Shown here: one piece after another, positions 27,303-35,974 of the stretch
How the letters are laid out: every line of letters begins with the position of its first letter
How positions within the stretch are numbered: position 1 is the stretch's first letter
The notes under the pieces: generated by a model
What the model saw: only the letters and a program-made list of their open reading frames with translations
Told to the model about the DNA's origin: nothing
Databases searched by the model: none
Program-made: the position numbers and the translations under genes
Assembly: GCF_000621785.1 (NCBI RefSeq)
Contig: NZ_KK211347.1
Coordinates: forward strand, 310,001 to 374,000
Direction of reading: 5' to 3'
Length of the DNA stretch: 64,000 bases
From: Ruminococcus flavefaciens ND2009
Lineage (GTDB): Bacteria > Bacillota > Clostridia > Oscillospirales > Ruminococcaceae

Positions 27303-27321
27303 GTATAGGCATGAACTCCAC

Positions 27322-27408
27322 GCAGATCAGTATACTCTCGTATACAACCTTGAAGTAGCTGACTTCCATACATATTATGTATCGGATGTGGATATTCTGG
27401 CGCATAAT
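27322..27408 (+). repeat. Hint 3'-end repeat, copy 2 (orphan cassette)
   Basis: This is the 87-base partner of 25914-26000. The frame is open back only to a TAG at 27301-27303 and has no ATG, so it is a fragment and not a full gene. It lies directly before a different toxin sequence in the frame that would be productive after recombination with copy 1. Confidence 0.95.
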
Positions 27409-27798
27409 GTGTGTGATGTTGCCAAAATGGGCAAGGGCTTGACTAATGAGCAAATTGTTCAAAAGGCTGCCAGTCTTGCTGAAAAGAAGATCGGTGGCAA
27501 GGGTAGAATTGCAGGTACACGAAAGCATACATATGCTGAGAAACTGATAAAGAAGTACCAGAAGGTTTATGGCGACAGGGGATTAAAGCTTGAAAGTACA
27601 TGGAAAGACCATATTCTTCAGAATACGCGCCGTGTCAAGGGTGCAACAAGAATAGATGTATGGGATAGCGTTAATAATATCGCATATGATTTTAAATTTA
27701 CTATCAATCCTGGAAATGGATTGAAACAGTCCCAAATCGATAAGATATTGAAGCATGGACCTGCTGGATTAAAAGCAGTAAAGGAGATAAATCCATAA
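27388..27798 (+). CDS. Orphan Rhs C-terminal toxin cassette, nuclease-like (probably silent)
   Basis: About 130 residues of new toxin sequence follow the Hint remnant DVDILAHN. The only in-frame start is a GTG at 27388 inside the Hint remnant with no ribosome binding site, so translation is doubtful. The toxin part has a PD-(D/E)XK-like pattern: Glu in KLESTW, Asp in ATRIDVWDS, and DFKF after a hydrophobic strand (NIAYDFKFTI), with many Lys residues before it. A DNase or RNase of the restriction-endonuclease fold is therefore suggested, not proven. Its stop overlaps the start of the next gene by one base. Confidence 0.7.
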   Translation: MDILAHNVCDVAKMGKGLTNEQIVQKAASLAEKKIGGKGRIAGTRKHTYAEKLIKKYQKVYGDRGLKLESTWKDHILQNTRRVKGATRIDVWDSVNNIAYDFKFTINPGNGLKQSQIDKILKHGPAGLKAVKEINP

Positions 27799-28436
27799 TG
27801 AGAAAATCACTGACATCATCATTAAAAAAACAGATCACTCAAAAATGGAATGAACAATTCCCGGGTCTGGGAGTGTATAAACCAATGTGGCTTTTGAATA
27901 TATGTGGGCCATTGGCCGTTGGAATAGCATTGCTTGTAAAGTCGGATAAGACGGTTTATGAGCCGGTATTCCATATACATAACCTATGCAAGGATTCAGA
28001 GGTGATATCATTAAATGTACCAATCGATGCTCTATACATTTATGCTGATGATACAAGAAATGAGTATCTGGAAGTATCCAGAAAATTTAAAGAAAATATA
28101 TATATTCCGATCAATGGTGATGTTAGTCTGACAGCTCTTATGGAAAATCTGAAAAAATATTTTGACATAACATGCTTTAAGGCGAATTTACTGCAAATAA
28201 TGGTTTATCTTGCTGTATGGTCCGGGAAAGAAGAAATATATGATGATGTAAAACATTTCGTTGAAAATAAACTTAATGATTGTCCCGAAATGTTTGGTAC
28301 TGAGATCGTAAGAAAAGAGTTTATAGAGACTCTGCCAAAGAGCATTGACGAGTGTGAAAAAATGAGGGCCATAGTCAGGGAGCAGGAAGAAAAATTAAAG
28401 CTTACAAAGCTCCCTCACAGAGAAATGATCATCTGA
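27798..28436 (+). CDS. Candidate immunity protein of the orphan toxin cassette
   Basis: The 212-residue cytoplasmic protein begins at the ATG overlapping the orphan toxin stop (TAATG), with AAGGAG about 11 bases upstream. It has no family I recognise; it is rich in Lys and aromatic residues, with a helical C-terminus. It could be translated from the promoter in the 58-bp repeat at 27245-27302 even if the toxin fragment is silent, protecting against siblings that carry the second toxin. Composition is AT-rich like the rest of the cassette. Confidence 0.68.
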   Translation: MRKSLTSSLKKQITQKWNEQFPGLGVYKPMWLLNICGPLAVGIALLVKSDKTVYEPVFHIHNLCKDSEVISLNVPIDALYIYADDTRNEYLEVSRKFKENIYIPINGDVSLTALMENLKKYFDITCFKANLLQIMVYLAVWSGKEEIYDDVKHFVENKLNDCPEMFGTEIVRKEFIETLPKSIDECEKMRAIVREQEEKLKLTKLPHREMII

Positions 28437-28441
28437 GATCA

Positions 28442-28499
28442 GGGTCGGGCGTCTGCCCGACCTTTTTCTTTGCAATTTGCGACGATATGTGGTAAAATA
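28442..28499 (+). repeat. 58-bp terminator-promoter direct repeat, copy 2
   Basis: Identical to 27245-27302. The terminator stem lies at 28443-28462 with T residues to 28467; the promoter is TTGCAA 28470-28475 and TAAAAT 28493-28498. It ends the orphan cassette and lies upstream of the Imm49-like gene. Confidence 0.92.
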
Positions 28500-28646
28500 A
28501 TGTAGTAAAAACGTCGTCCGTAAATCAAAAGGATACATTATTATGATCATCCCGACTGATGGTCTGTGTTATTTCACATGGAGCTGTTGATTAAAAAATA
28601 GTTTTTCAGTTTTGCTGTGGAAAAAACTGCACGAACAGGAGAAAAA

Positions 28647-29393
28647 ATGAAACTGCCATATTCAACTAAAAAATGGGAAAAAGAACTTAAAGCTGCACAG
28701 GCTTACGACGGGATAATATCAACGCTGAACAATATCACGATGCTCGGAAACGCCTATGATGACAGAGAAAAAGGCAGACTTCCCGCCGTTGAGGACGAAG
28801 CGACACTGCTTTTTCTTATGGGAAATGAGTACCGTCAGCTTGCTGATTATGAGTATCTGATGAATAATGACAGCAGAAAAAGCCTGGCTTATCTTATAAA
28901 GTACATCGAGCTTGGCATTAAGGCATATTCTCTGTATCAGCAGGGAGAAATGATAAAAAACAATGCCGTAAAAAACAGCCTATCCCATGAGGAGTTCCTT
29001 AACGAACTTGCTTTCACGGCGGTTGCCGCGGGAAAATACGAGACGGTCTCGGGGTTCATGAAGGGCACTGTCATAGACGCGCTGTATAATGGCTGTCTTG
29101 ACGAAGCAAGAGACAGGGTCTCGGCATACACCTGTCCAACGGACGAAGGCAGGGAGGTATATTACAGGGATATGTGCTTTCTGAAAAATGCGGTAATTGC
29201 GCTGACTGACAGGGATACAGAGACTTTTTCCCATGAGCTTGAGTCCAGGATAAGAAAGTACAGAAAAAATATGGTCGGGTACTCTACTATTATAGACACC
29301 GTATCAGCGGCGCTTATAAAGCTTGCTGAGAAAGCGGGAGTCAAAGTGCATATAGATGTCATAGAGATACCCGCACTGCTTATGACGGTGTGA
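28647..29393 (+). CDS. Imm49-like orphan immunity protein
   Basis: Start at 28647 follows AGGAG at 28637-28641; an earlier in-frame GTG lacks a ribosome binding site. The 248-residue protein is almost entirely helical. Its end, VSAALIKLAEKAGVKVHIDV followed by IEIPALLM, resembles the C-terminal signature of the Imm49 immunity family (hydrophobic helix, Gly, Val-x-Val-Asp, then Pro and Leu). No toxin gene accompanies it, so it would be an orphan immunity gene left from an earlier toxin or protecting against neighbours. The family call rests on remembered pattern and is moderate. Confidence 0.6.
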   Translation: MKLPYSTKKWEKELKAAQAYDGIISTLNNITMLGNAYDDREKGRLPAVEDEATLLFLMGNEYRQLADYEYLMNNDSRKSLAYLIKYIELGIKAYSLYQQGEMIKNNAVKNSLSHEEFLNELAFTAVAAGKYETVSGFMKGTVIDALYNGCLDEARDRVSAYTCPTDEGREVYYRDMCFLKNAVIALTDRDTETFSHELESRIRKYRKNMVGYSTIIDTVSAALIKLAEKAGVKVHIDVIEIPALLMTV

Positions 29394-29424
29394 TATTCAT
29401 AGCACTGCTAAGGAAGGGTGGACG

Positions 29425-29670
29425 ATGAGAAGGATAGCAGGAAATATAGGCTGCTTCAGGCTCCCGGACGCCGACAACGTATCAGACGAGGAGCTTTGCC
29501 CCTGTCCCTGCTGCGGAAACAGGACTCTGCCCGAGAGGGGACAGTACTTTATCTGCCCGGCCTGTGACTGGGAGGACGACGGCCCTGACAGTGACCATTT
29601 CAGCTACTGCAACGGCATGACGCTTGGAAAGGCGCAGGAAAACTTCAGAAGCAAGGGCAGTATATACTGA
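29425..29670 (+). CDS. CPCC-family cysteine-rich small protein
   Basis: The 81-residue protein carries CPCPCCGN and, ~20 residues later, CPACDWEDDGPD, matching the Cys-rich CPCC family, which probably binds one zinc. The family often occurs beside polymorphic toxins and is a suspected immunity or accessory protein. It lies 31 bases after the Imm49-like gene and may be co-transcribed with it. Confidence 0.8.
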   Translation: MRRIAGNIGCFRLPDADNVSDEELCPCPCCGNRTLPERGQYFICPACDWEDDGPDSDHFSYCNGMTLGKAQENFRSKGSIY

Positions 29671-29735
29671 AAGACTGCCATAAATAAAAGCCGGCCTCAA
29701 AAGGCGACACTCGTACAGAAGTTTTACGGGTGATA

Positions 29736-29995
29736 TTGAGGGAAACCCTTTTGAAAAAATGGTTCTCCCTCAAACTCCCTTCCTAAAACTTTTAGCATTA
29801 AATTTAGCCCCAGAAGGGCGCTCCTGGTAATATTACCGATTATTACATTTATATGGAACGCCCTTCTGGGGCTAAATTCAGTTATAAAGTCTTTGGAAAA
29901 GGGGTTCGGGGTGACTCCCCGCAGTGCGGGGAGATGTCACGCAGTGACAGAGGGGCGCGCCTCCGTCAGAGGAGAACCTTTCCTCAGAAAGGTTC
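29736..29995. repeat. Island of palindromic repeats
   Basis: Five or more hairpins occur in ~260 bases: TTGAGGGA/TCCCTCAA (29736-29773), a perfect 20-bp arm pair (29801-29820 with 29859-29878), CTCCCCGC/GCGGGGAG (29915-29933), TGTCAC/GTGACA (29935-29949) and AACCTTTC/GAAAGGTT (~29976-29995). No gene is present between 29671 and 30066. The look is that of dispersed intergenic palindromes. Confidence 0.75.
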
Positions 29996-30066
29996 TTTCC
30001 CCGATAATTACCTATAAACTTCTATATAAGCACCGTCCTTATGAGGTCGGCTTTTTGTGCTGTATA

Positions 30067-32127
30067 TCAGTTTATTTCATGGCTTCTTGTCCATCCGTCA
30101 AAATAAGCCTGTTTGCACGCATCTTCGTAGGACAGATATTTGTCCTTAGGATGCAGAGTAGCAAATATCTGTTCTTTCCAGTCGTCGAGGAAGTAAACTC
30201 TGTTGCCTACGGTATTCAAGCCCTGATAGAGCTTGATATAGGAAACCGTGTCATCGCCAAGCTTTTCGAGTCTTTCATCTACGGCTTCCTGCTCGGCAGT
30301 ATTGCCGTCAATGCCTAAGTACTTGTAAACAAAGAGCCTGGAACGGTCTGTGGGATCCATAACAAAGTAGTATCTGTTATCCTCGCCCATGGTAATGAAC
30401 TGCTTGTTCTTTGAAGCCTCATAGAACCTGAATGAAGGCTCGGAATAGATATTGGAATCATATCTGCCGTTGTCGCTGTTGATGCTTTCAAAGGTCATGC
30501 GGCTGAGAGTGCTGAGCTTTGATTCTGTGAATTTTATGTTGTTATCTTTTTCAAGTTCTTCGTTGTAATCATTGCAGAAAGATGTGAGATCGCTCATTGA
30601 CCACTGACCGTCAATGTATACAACGTTGAAGGAGTGTTCTGCAGCGCCTACACGGTAGTTCTTTACGCCCAGCATATCGAGAAGGAGTGAGTATACAGCT
30701 GCAATTCCTCCGCAGGTGGTTCTGCCTGTGGTGAGACCGGCAAGCTCGGAGTAGATGTTGTTGCGGCTGTAATCAAGTGTATGATATGGCTTATCGGGAT
30801 AGATGGAAAAATCGCTGTCGCCGCAGTAAGCTGTGTAAGTGATATTTCTTACAACCTCCTTTGCTGCTGCAAGCTGCTTTTCGCGGTCATTGGAGTTGAC
30901 GGTAACATTGTAATTTCTTTCGATGTCCTCCATGACCCTGTCAAGCTGAGCCTGATTTTCCTTAGCCATAAACTTTGTGCAGTTGAATGCGCATACATAC
31001 TTTCTGATAAGATCCTGGTCGCAGGTATCGAGCTGAGCAAACTCCTTGCTGTTTACTGTTTCAAGATTATCACAGTTTGCGAAGGCGTCCTTGCCGATAA
31101 ACTTTACGGTGGCGGGGAGGATAAGACCTTTTATGAGCAGGGGATAGCCTTCTCTGCCGCGGGCTGCAAAGCCGTAGTTTACACCGGTAGTTCCGGGAAC
31201 GAATGCCAGAGAGCCGTTAAAGAGAGTCTGGGTAAGATTGGGCTTGAACGCAAAGATTTTTGGCGACTTTGTATCGCTGTCCTTATAGTAGGTTACACCT
31301 GTGTTGTCAAATCGGTTCGCGCTTGTATCGAAGGCAGTTCCTTTGAAGGCGTCAGGCTCCAATGAGAGGTTCTGAGGGAAGTATACCGATGTCAGCTTAT
31401 CGCAGCCGTTGAATGCGTTATTATCGACGTACAGGCAAGCGCTTGCCTTGACAACGTTTGTGGGGTTCATGGGCTTGCCGTAGCGATCGATCCAGTTGGG
31501 CTGACGATAATCGTTGAGGTAAACTGTATCCAGATCTGTGCAGGAGCTGAATGCGTTGCTGTTGATCGTAAAAACGGGCTTGATGATGCCGTTATCTGCG
31601 TCATAGAAAGAAGCGGGAACAACAACTTCTTTGGCGCTTCTGACTTTATATTTCACGATATTGAATGAAGCTTCGCCAACTGCGCTTTCAATATCGTAGT
31701 CCTTTGTGAGGGCATTGAGATAGATGGCGTAGTCCTCGGGGGAGAGGAAGCCGTCATGGTTGATGTCCAGAGCTGATGGTGTCAGTCCTGCATCCTCAGC
31801 GCCCTCGGATAGCATTACTTCGGAGCAGGAGAGCTTCCTGTTAGGGTAATCAGCCTTTGCGTACATACCAACTATCTCATCTTCCATGATAAGGTAGTCG
31901 TAGTAATCCTTCTCGCCATCCTTGGTGTAGGTGTTTCTGCCGCCGAAATCATAGGAGTCGGAATCCCTGTCGAAATAAGTGCTCCTGATGATGTTCTTGT
32001 CTATCTTATATGATTTTGCGGAAGCAGAGTCAGCAGCAAGGCTCTGAACTGGGACTGCGGCTGCTGCAGCTGAGAGAGCTGAAACGGCAGCAGTGATGAG
32101 GGCCAGTGTTCTGTTGCTTTTTTTCAT
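30067..32127 (-). CDS. Secreted LRR protein with transglutaminase-like domain and EF-hand/dockerin-like repeat
   Basis: Start at 32127 (MKKSNRTL) is chosen because the upstream in-frame ATG is part of the GGAGG ribosome binding site. The 686-residue protein has a signal peptide, one dockerin-like Ca-binding loop near residue 120 (DINHDGFLSPEDYAIYLNAL), LRR_5-type repeats at ~180-380 (NSNAFSSCTDLDTVYLND, NNAFNGCDKLTSVYFP), and a transglutaminase-like core with Cys in TTCGGIAAVYSLL, His in AAEHSFNVVYIDG and Asp in WSMSDLT, in the expected order and spacing. Such secreted domains are proteases, peptidoglycan- or protein-acting enzymes; the substrate is unknown. Confidence 0.87.
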   Translation of the reverse strand: MKKSNRTLALITAAVSALSAAAAAVPVQSLAADSASAKSYKIDKNIIRSTYFDRDSDSYDFGGRNTYTKDGEKDYYDYLIMEDEIVGMYAKADYPNRKLSCSEVMLSEGAEDAGLTPSALDINHDGFLSPEDYAIYLNALTKDYDIESAVGEASFNIVKYKVRSAKEVVVPASFYDADNGIIKPVFTINSNAFSSCTDLDTVYLNDYRQPNWIDRYGKPMNPTNVVKASACLYVDNNAFNGCDKLTSVYFPQNLSLEPDAFKGTAFDTSANRFDNTGVTYYKDSDTKSPKIFAFKPNLTQTLFNGSLAFVPGTTGVNYGFAARGREGYPLLIKGLILPATVKFIGKDAFANCDNLETVNSKEFAQLDTCDQDLIRKYVCAFNCTKFMAKENQAQLDRVMEDIERNYNVTVNSNDREKQLAAAKEVVRNITYTAYCGDSDFSIYPDKPYHTLDYSRNNIYSELAGLTTGRTTCGGIAAVYSLLLDMLGVKNYRVGAAEHSFNVVYIDGQWSMSDLTSFCNDYNEELEKDNNIKFTESKLSTLSRMTFESINSDNGRYDSNIYSEPSFRFYEASKNKQFITMGEDNRYYFVMDPTDRSRLFVYKYLGIDGNTAEQEAVDERLEKLGDDTVSYIKLYQGLNTVGNRVYFLDDWKEQIFATLHPKDKYLSYEDACKQAYFDGWTRSHEIN

Positions 32128-32282
32128 TGTGTTTTTTTCCTCCATTGTAGTGTTTTTAATTGTTATTTTTTTAACTGTATACAGTGTGGTGATAAAAGCT
32201 GCGGAACGAAGGGTGCTCGCAGGATAGTTATCATTTTAACAATTTGTTGCCTATAAACAAATGGAATGTACAATCCACGTAT

Positions 32283-32310
32283 ATTATACACCAAAATGAA
32301 ATTAAATCAA
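32283..32310 (-). promoter_or_regulatory. Promoter of the LRR-transglutaminase gene
   Basis: On the minus strand TTGATT (32310-32305) and TATAAT (32288-32283) are 16 bases apart. The leader of ~150 bases contains a hairpin TTTGTT/AACAAA near 32245-32265. Between 32311 and 32635 I see only AT-rich sequence without a supportable gene. Confidence 0.6.
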
Positions 32311-32635
32311 GTCTATTAAGCGAATAATTAATACAAATCTGCTGATTAAATAATAATAATCTGACCGGACGGGGAATAATTATCACAATTTGCTAAATCA
32401 CATTTTATAAATAAATTTTATTTAACTATATAAAGCCGTACAGACTGTCAGCAGTTTCTACTGATACTATCGTGCCATCCGCCCATTCTGTCACACTTAT
32501 CTGCGGATTTTTATATTAATACATCAGAATGGAGCATTAATGCGGCATCACAGCGTTTTTACGCCCCGGGCAGGGAGCGCTCCTCTGCCTCTTTAACGGC
32601 AGCTTTTTCCAATATTGGCTTTTTTTCAGCGCGTC

Positions 32636-32664
32636 TTGATATTTGCGTTATTTTGTGCTATAAT
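32636..32664 (+). promoter_or_regulatory. Promoter of the feo operon
   Basis: TTGATA at 32636-32641 and TATAAT at 32659-32664 have a 17-base spacer, 33 bases before the start codon. No clear Fur or DtxR box is visible. Confidence 0.75.
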
Positions 32665-32697
32665 AGGTGAGCTGAAAAAATCATTTAGGAGCATATC

Positions 32698-35046
32698 ATG
32701 GAAACGCTTAGAAATATCAAAATAGGGGAAACTGTCAGAGTGGAAAGCGTCGGCGGTGAAGGCGCCCTCAGGCAGCATTTCCTCGACATGGGTCTCATTC
32801 CCGGAGCTGAGGTCACTCTTGTGAAGTACGCGCCTATGGGAGACCCTATGGAGCTGAGGCTCCACGGCTACGAGCTGACCCTGAGACTTGCGGACGCCGA
32901 GCAGATCGGAGTCTGTCCCGTCGCCTCTAAGAAAGAGGCAGCGAAAAAGGAGCACAGACACAAAAAGTCCGAGCACCCCGGTCTCGGAGAGGGAGGACGC
33001 TTTCACGCCAAGGATGACGGAGTTCCCCTGGAGAAGGGCACCGTCATGAGGTTTGCTCTGGTGGGCAACCAGAACAGCGGAAAGACCACTCTTTTCAACA
33101 GGCTTACGGGTTCAAAGCAGCACGTCGGCAACTTCCCGGGAGTTACCGTTGACCGCAAGGACGGCGCCATAAAGGGATACCCCGATACCCTTATCACCGA
33201 TCTGCCGGGCATTTACTCAATGTCCCCCTACAGCAGCGAGGAGATAGTCTCTCGTAATTTCGTACTCAACGAGAAGCCTCACGCTATCATCAACATCGTC
33301 GATGTCACCAATATCGAGAGAAACCTCTACCTGACCATGCAGCTTCTGGAGATGAATATCCCCATGGTAGTTGCGCTGAATATGATGGACGAGCTCACCT
33401 CCAACGGCGGTACTATCGACATAAATCAGATGGAAAGACGCCTGGGAGTACCCGTTGTTCCCATTTCCGCTGCCAAGAACAAGGGCATCGAGGAACTGGT
33501 GGAGCACGCAATACATATCGCCTATTATCAGGAGCGTCCCCTCCGTTATGATTTCTGCGCCAAGAACGAGAACGGGGGAGCGGTACACCGCTGTCTTCAC
33601 GGTATATCCCACCTAATAGAGGATCACGCCGAGAGCGTGGATATGCCTATCAGGTTCGTGACAAGCAAGGTCATCGAGAACGACAAGCTGGTCATCGACA
33701 AGCTGGGGCTGGATCAGAACGAGCTTGAGACCGTTGAGCATATCGTGTCTCAGATGGAGAAGGAGCGCGGACTGGACAGAAGCTCCGCCATTGCGGATAT
33801 GAGATTCAGCTTCATTCACAGGCTCTGCGACGATACGGTGAAAAAGCCTGCGGAGAGCCGCGAGCATATCCGAAGCCGCCGCATAGACAGGTTCCTGACG
33901 GGAAAATACACCGCTATCCCTGCCTTTATCCTCATTATGGGACTGGTATTCTTCCTGACCTTCAACGTCATCGGCGCCTTTTTACAGGGACTTTTCGAGA
34001 CAGGCGTAGACAAGCTTACAGAGCTCACCGACAAGGCGCTTACCAATGCCCATGTGAACTCGGTTATACATGACCTTGTCATCGACGGAATATTCACAGG
34101 CGTGGGAAGCGTTCTCAGTTTCCTGCCCATAATCGTCACCCTGTTCTTCTTCCTTTCACTGCTGGAGGACAGCGGCTACATCGCCCGAGTTGCCTTTTTC
34201 ATGGACAAGATACTCCGTAAGGTAGGACTTTCGGGACGAAGCATAGTTCCGCTGCTCATCGGCTTCGGCTGCTCAGTGCCTGCTGTCATGTCCACAAGGA
34301 CCCTCCCCAGTGAGAGAGACCGTAAAATGACCATACTTCTGACTCCGTTTATGAGCTGTACCGCGAAGCTGCCTATCTACGCATTCTTCGTGAACGCATT
34401 CTTCCCCAAGCGGGGCGGACTCATCATGATAGGACTTTATCTTCTCGGCATAGTTTCCGGCATAATCGCCGCCTACATCTTCAAGGGAACTCTTTTCCGC
34501 GGTGAAGCAGTGCCTTTTGTAATGGAGCTCCCCAACTACCGTCTGCCCTCGGCAGGCAACGTGCTTCAGCTCCTGTGGGAGAAGGCAAAGGACTTCCTCC
34601 AGAGAGCATTCTCCGTTATCCTCATAGCTACTATTGCAGTCTGGTTCCTCCAGAGCTTCGACCTGAAGCTGAATATGGTGGAGGACGCAGGGGACAGCAT
34701 ACTCGCAAAGATAGCAGGTATTTTCGCTCCCATAATGAAGCCTGTGGGACTGGGCGACTGGCGCATACTTGTGGCTCTCATCAGCGGCTTCATGGCAAAG
34801 GAAAGCGTGGTCTCCACACTGAAGATACTCTATTCGGGAGACGTCACCTCGGCAATGTCCTCCCTGACCGCAGCCTGCCTGCTGGTGTTCTCTCTGCTCT
34901 ACACTCCCTGTGTGGCAGCCATCGCCGCTGTAAAGCGTGAGCTGGGCAAAAAATGGGCTCTGGCAGAGGTGGTATGGCAGTGCGCTGTGGCATGGCTCGC
35001 CACACTTGTTATACGTGCGGTACTGCTGCTGATAGGAGTTGGCTGA
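32698..35046 (+). CDS. feoB: FeoA-FeoB fusion, ferrous iron transporter
   Basis: The 782-residue protein joins a FeoA SH3-like domain (residues ~1-78, METLRNIKIGE ... HGYELTLRLADAEQIGV) through a Lys/His-rich linker to FeoB. The G domain has Walker A GNQNSGKTT near residue 123, G3 DLPGIYSM, and G4 NMMD. The membrane part begins near residue 400, with the two Gate motifs (LIGFGCSVPAVMSTRTL) and a C-terminal YTPCVAAIAAVKRE region. It imports Fe(II). It overlaps the next gene, a FeoB-associated Cys-rich protein, by one base (TGATG). Confidence 0.95.
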   Translation: METLRNIKIGETVRVESVGGEGALRQHFLDMGLIPGAEVTLVKYAPMGDPMELRLHGYELTLRLADAEQIGVCPVASKKEAAKKEHRHKKSEHPGLGEGGRFHAKDDGVPLEKGTVMRFALVGNQNSGKTTLFNRLTGSKQHVGNFPGVTVDRKDGAIKGYPDTLITDLPGIYSMSPYSSEEIVSRNFVLNEKPHAIINIVDVTNIERNLYLTMQLLEMNIPMVVALNMMDELTSNGGTIDINQMERRLGVPVVPISAAKNKGIEELVEHAIHIAYYQERPLRYDFCAKNENGGAVHRCLHGISHLIEDHAESVDMPIRFVTSKVIENDKLVIDKLGLDQNELETVEHIVSQMEKERGLDRSSAIADMRFSFIHRLCDDTVKKPAESREHIRSRRIDRFLTGKYTAIPAFILIMGLVFFLTFNVIGAFLQGLFETGVDKLTELTDKALTNAHVNSVIHDLVIDGIFTGVGSVLSFLPIIVTLFFFLSLLEDSGYIARVAFFMDKILRKVGLSGRSIVPLLIGFGCSVPAVMSTRTLPSERDRKMTILLTPFMSCTAKLPIYAFFVNAFFPKRGGLIMIGLYLLGIVSGIIAAYIFKGTLFRGEAVPFVMELPNYRLPSAGNVLQLLWEKAKDFLQRAFSVILIATIAVWFLQSFDLKLNMVEDAGDSILAKIAGIFAPIMKPVGLGDWRILVALISGFMAKESVVSTLKILYSGDVTSAMSSLTAACLLVFSLLYTPCVAAIAAVKRELGKKWALAEVVWQCAVAWLATLVIRAVLLLIGVG

Positions 35047-35189
35047 TGAATATTGCGGATATAGTGATACTGGCGGTGATAGGGCTTGCAGTTGCCCTTG
35101 CTGTCAGGTACATAGTGAAAAGCTCAAAGAATGGCGGCTGCTGCGGAGACTGCGGAAGCTGCGGCGGATGCAGCAGACATCAGCAGTGA
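35046..35189 (+). CDS. FeoB-associated Cys-rich membrane protein
   Basis: The 47-residue protein has one membrane helix (IADIVILAVIGLAVALAVRY) and a tail GGCCGDCGSCGGCSRHQ with five Cys. This is the small FeoB-associated Cys-rich family found after feoB in Firmicutes. It starts inside the feoB stop codon and is surely co-translated. It may support metal handling at the transporter. Confidence 0.88.
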   Translation: MNIADIVILAVIGLAVALAVRYIVKSSKNGGCCGDCGSCGGCSRHQQ

Positions 35190-35210
35190 GCCCCATCAGA
35201 ATAAACGAAA

Positions 35211-35258
35211 AAACAGCCCCCGGGCAGACATCTTGCTGCTCAGGGGCTGTTTATTTTT
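35211..35258. terminator. Terminator between the feo operon and carbonic anhydrase gene
   Basis: A 10-bp stem (AAACAGCCCC / GGGGCTGTTT) with a 22-base inner region is followed by a T run on the plus strand and by TTT on the minus strand. It separates convergent genes. Confidence 0.78.
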
Positions 35259-35268
35259 GTGTGCATAT

Positions 35269-35838
35269 TTACAGGAACTCCACCCTGCCGCTGTCAAGGC
35301 GGTAGATAGCGCCGAGTACCTGCAAGCCGTACTCCTTCTCATCACGCTGTATCTGAAGGCTGCGCTCGATTATCTCACAGCTGTGCTTTACGTTGAGACA
35401 GCAGGCGCGGAACTCGTTTTTCTCATCGCCTATAGCCTTTATTATCTCGTCGGTGATGAACTTGATATAGCCCTCGGGCTCATGGTTCATGGCTGCATCA
35501 ACGGCTCCGCAGTGGTCATGGCCGAGAACCACGATAAGACCCGTTCCCAGGTGCTCTGCGGCGTATTCGATACTGCCCAGCTGGTGTGAGTCCATAACAT
35601 TGCCTGCTACTCTTATTACAAAGAGGTCGCCTATTCCTGCGGAGAATATCATCTCGGGCACCACCCTCGAATCCGAGCAGGTGATGATGATAGCGTAGGG
35701 CTTCTGACCGCTCTTGCTGAACCGCTGTAAGGTCTCGGGAGAAACATCACAGCTAAGGGTACGTGACTGTATATATTTTTCATTGCCGCTGATGAGACGC
35801 CTTTTAGCCTCGTCGGCGGTTATTCTGTATGACTGCAT
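35269..35838 (-). CDS. Beta-class carbonic anhydrase
   Basis: Start at 35838 follows a GGAGGTG complement at 35845-35851. The 189-residue protein has the zinc-binding set of the beta class: Cys-x-Asp-x-Arg (CSDSRV), and His-x-x-Cys (GHDHCGAV). It interconverts CO2 and bicarbonate in the cytoplasm, a common need in CO2-fixing ruminal fermenters. It is a single-gene unit that converges on the feo operon. Confidence 0.94.
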   Translation of the reverse strand: MQSYRITADEAKRRLISGNEKYIQSRTLSCDVSPETLQRFSKSGQKPYAIIITCSDSRVVPEMIFSAGIGDLFVIRVAGNVMDSHQLGSIEYAAEHLGTGLIVVLGHDHCGAVDAAMNHEPEGYIKFITDEIIKAIGDEKNEFRACCLNVKHSCEIIERSLQIQRDEKEYGLQVLGAIYRLDSGRVEFL

Positions 35839-35974
35839 GACAAACACCTCCACACCCATTTTATCACGTTTTATGGTATAAAGCAAGGCAGAAAGGCGCT
35901 GCACCTGATCATAATGTATGTTTTTTGAGGATATATGTGGGCGAGTTCTGTGCAGAAATATTTTCACAACGGTG

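Noticed and set aside
27126..27308. Short plus-strand open frame across the first 58-bp repeat
   Set aside because: It runs through a terminator and overlaps the immunity gene in another frame; no support.
29893..30318. Plus-strand open frame spanning the palindrome island and the end of the LRR-transglutaminase gene
   Set aside because: It crosses several hairpins and runs antisense to a real gene.
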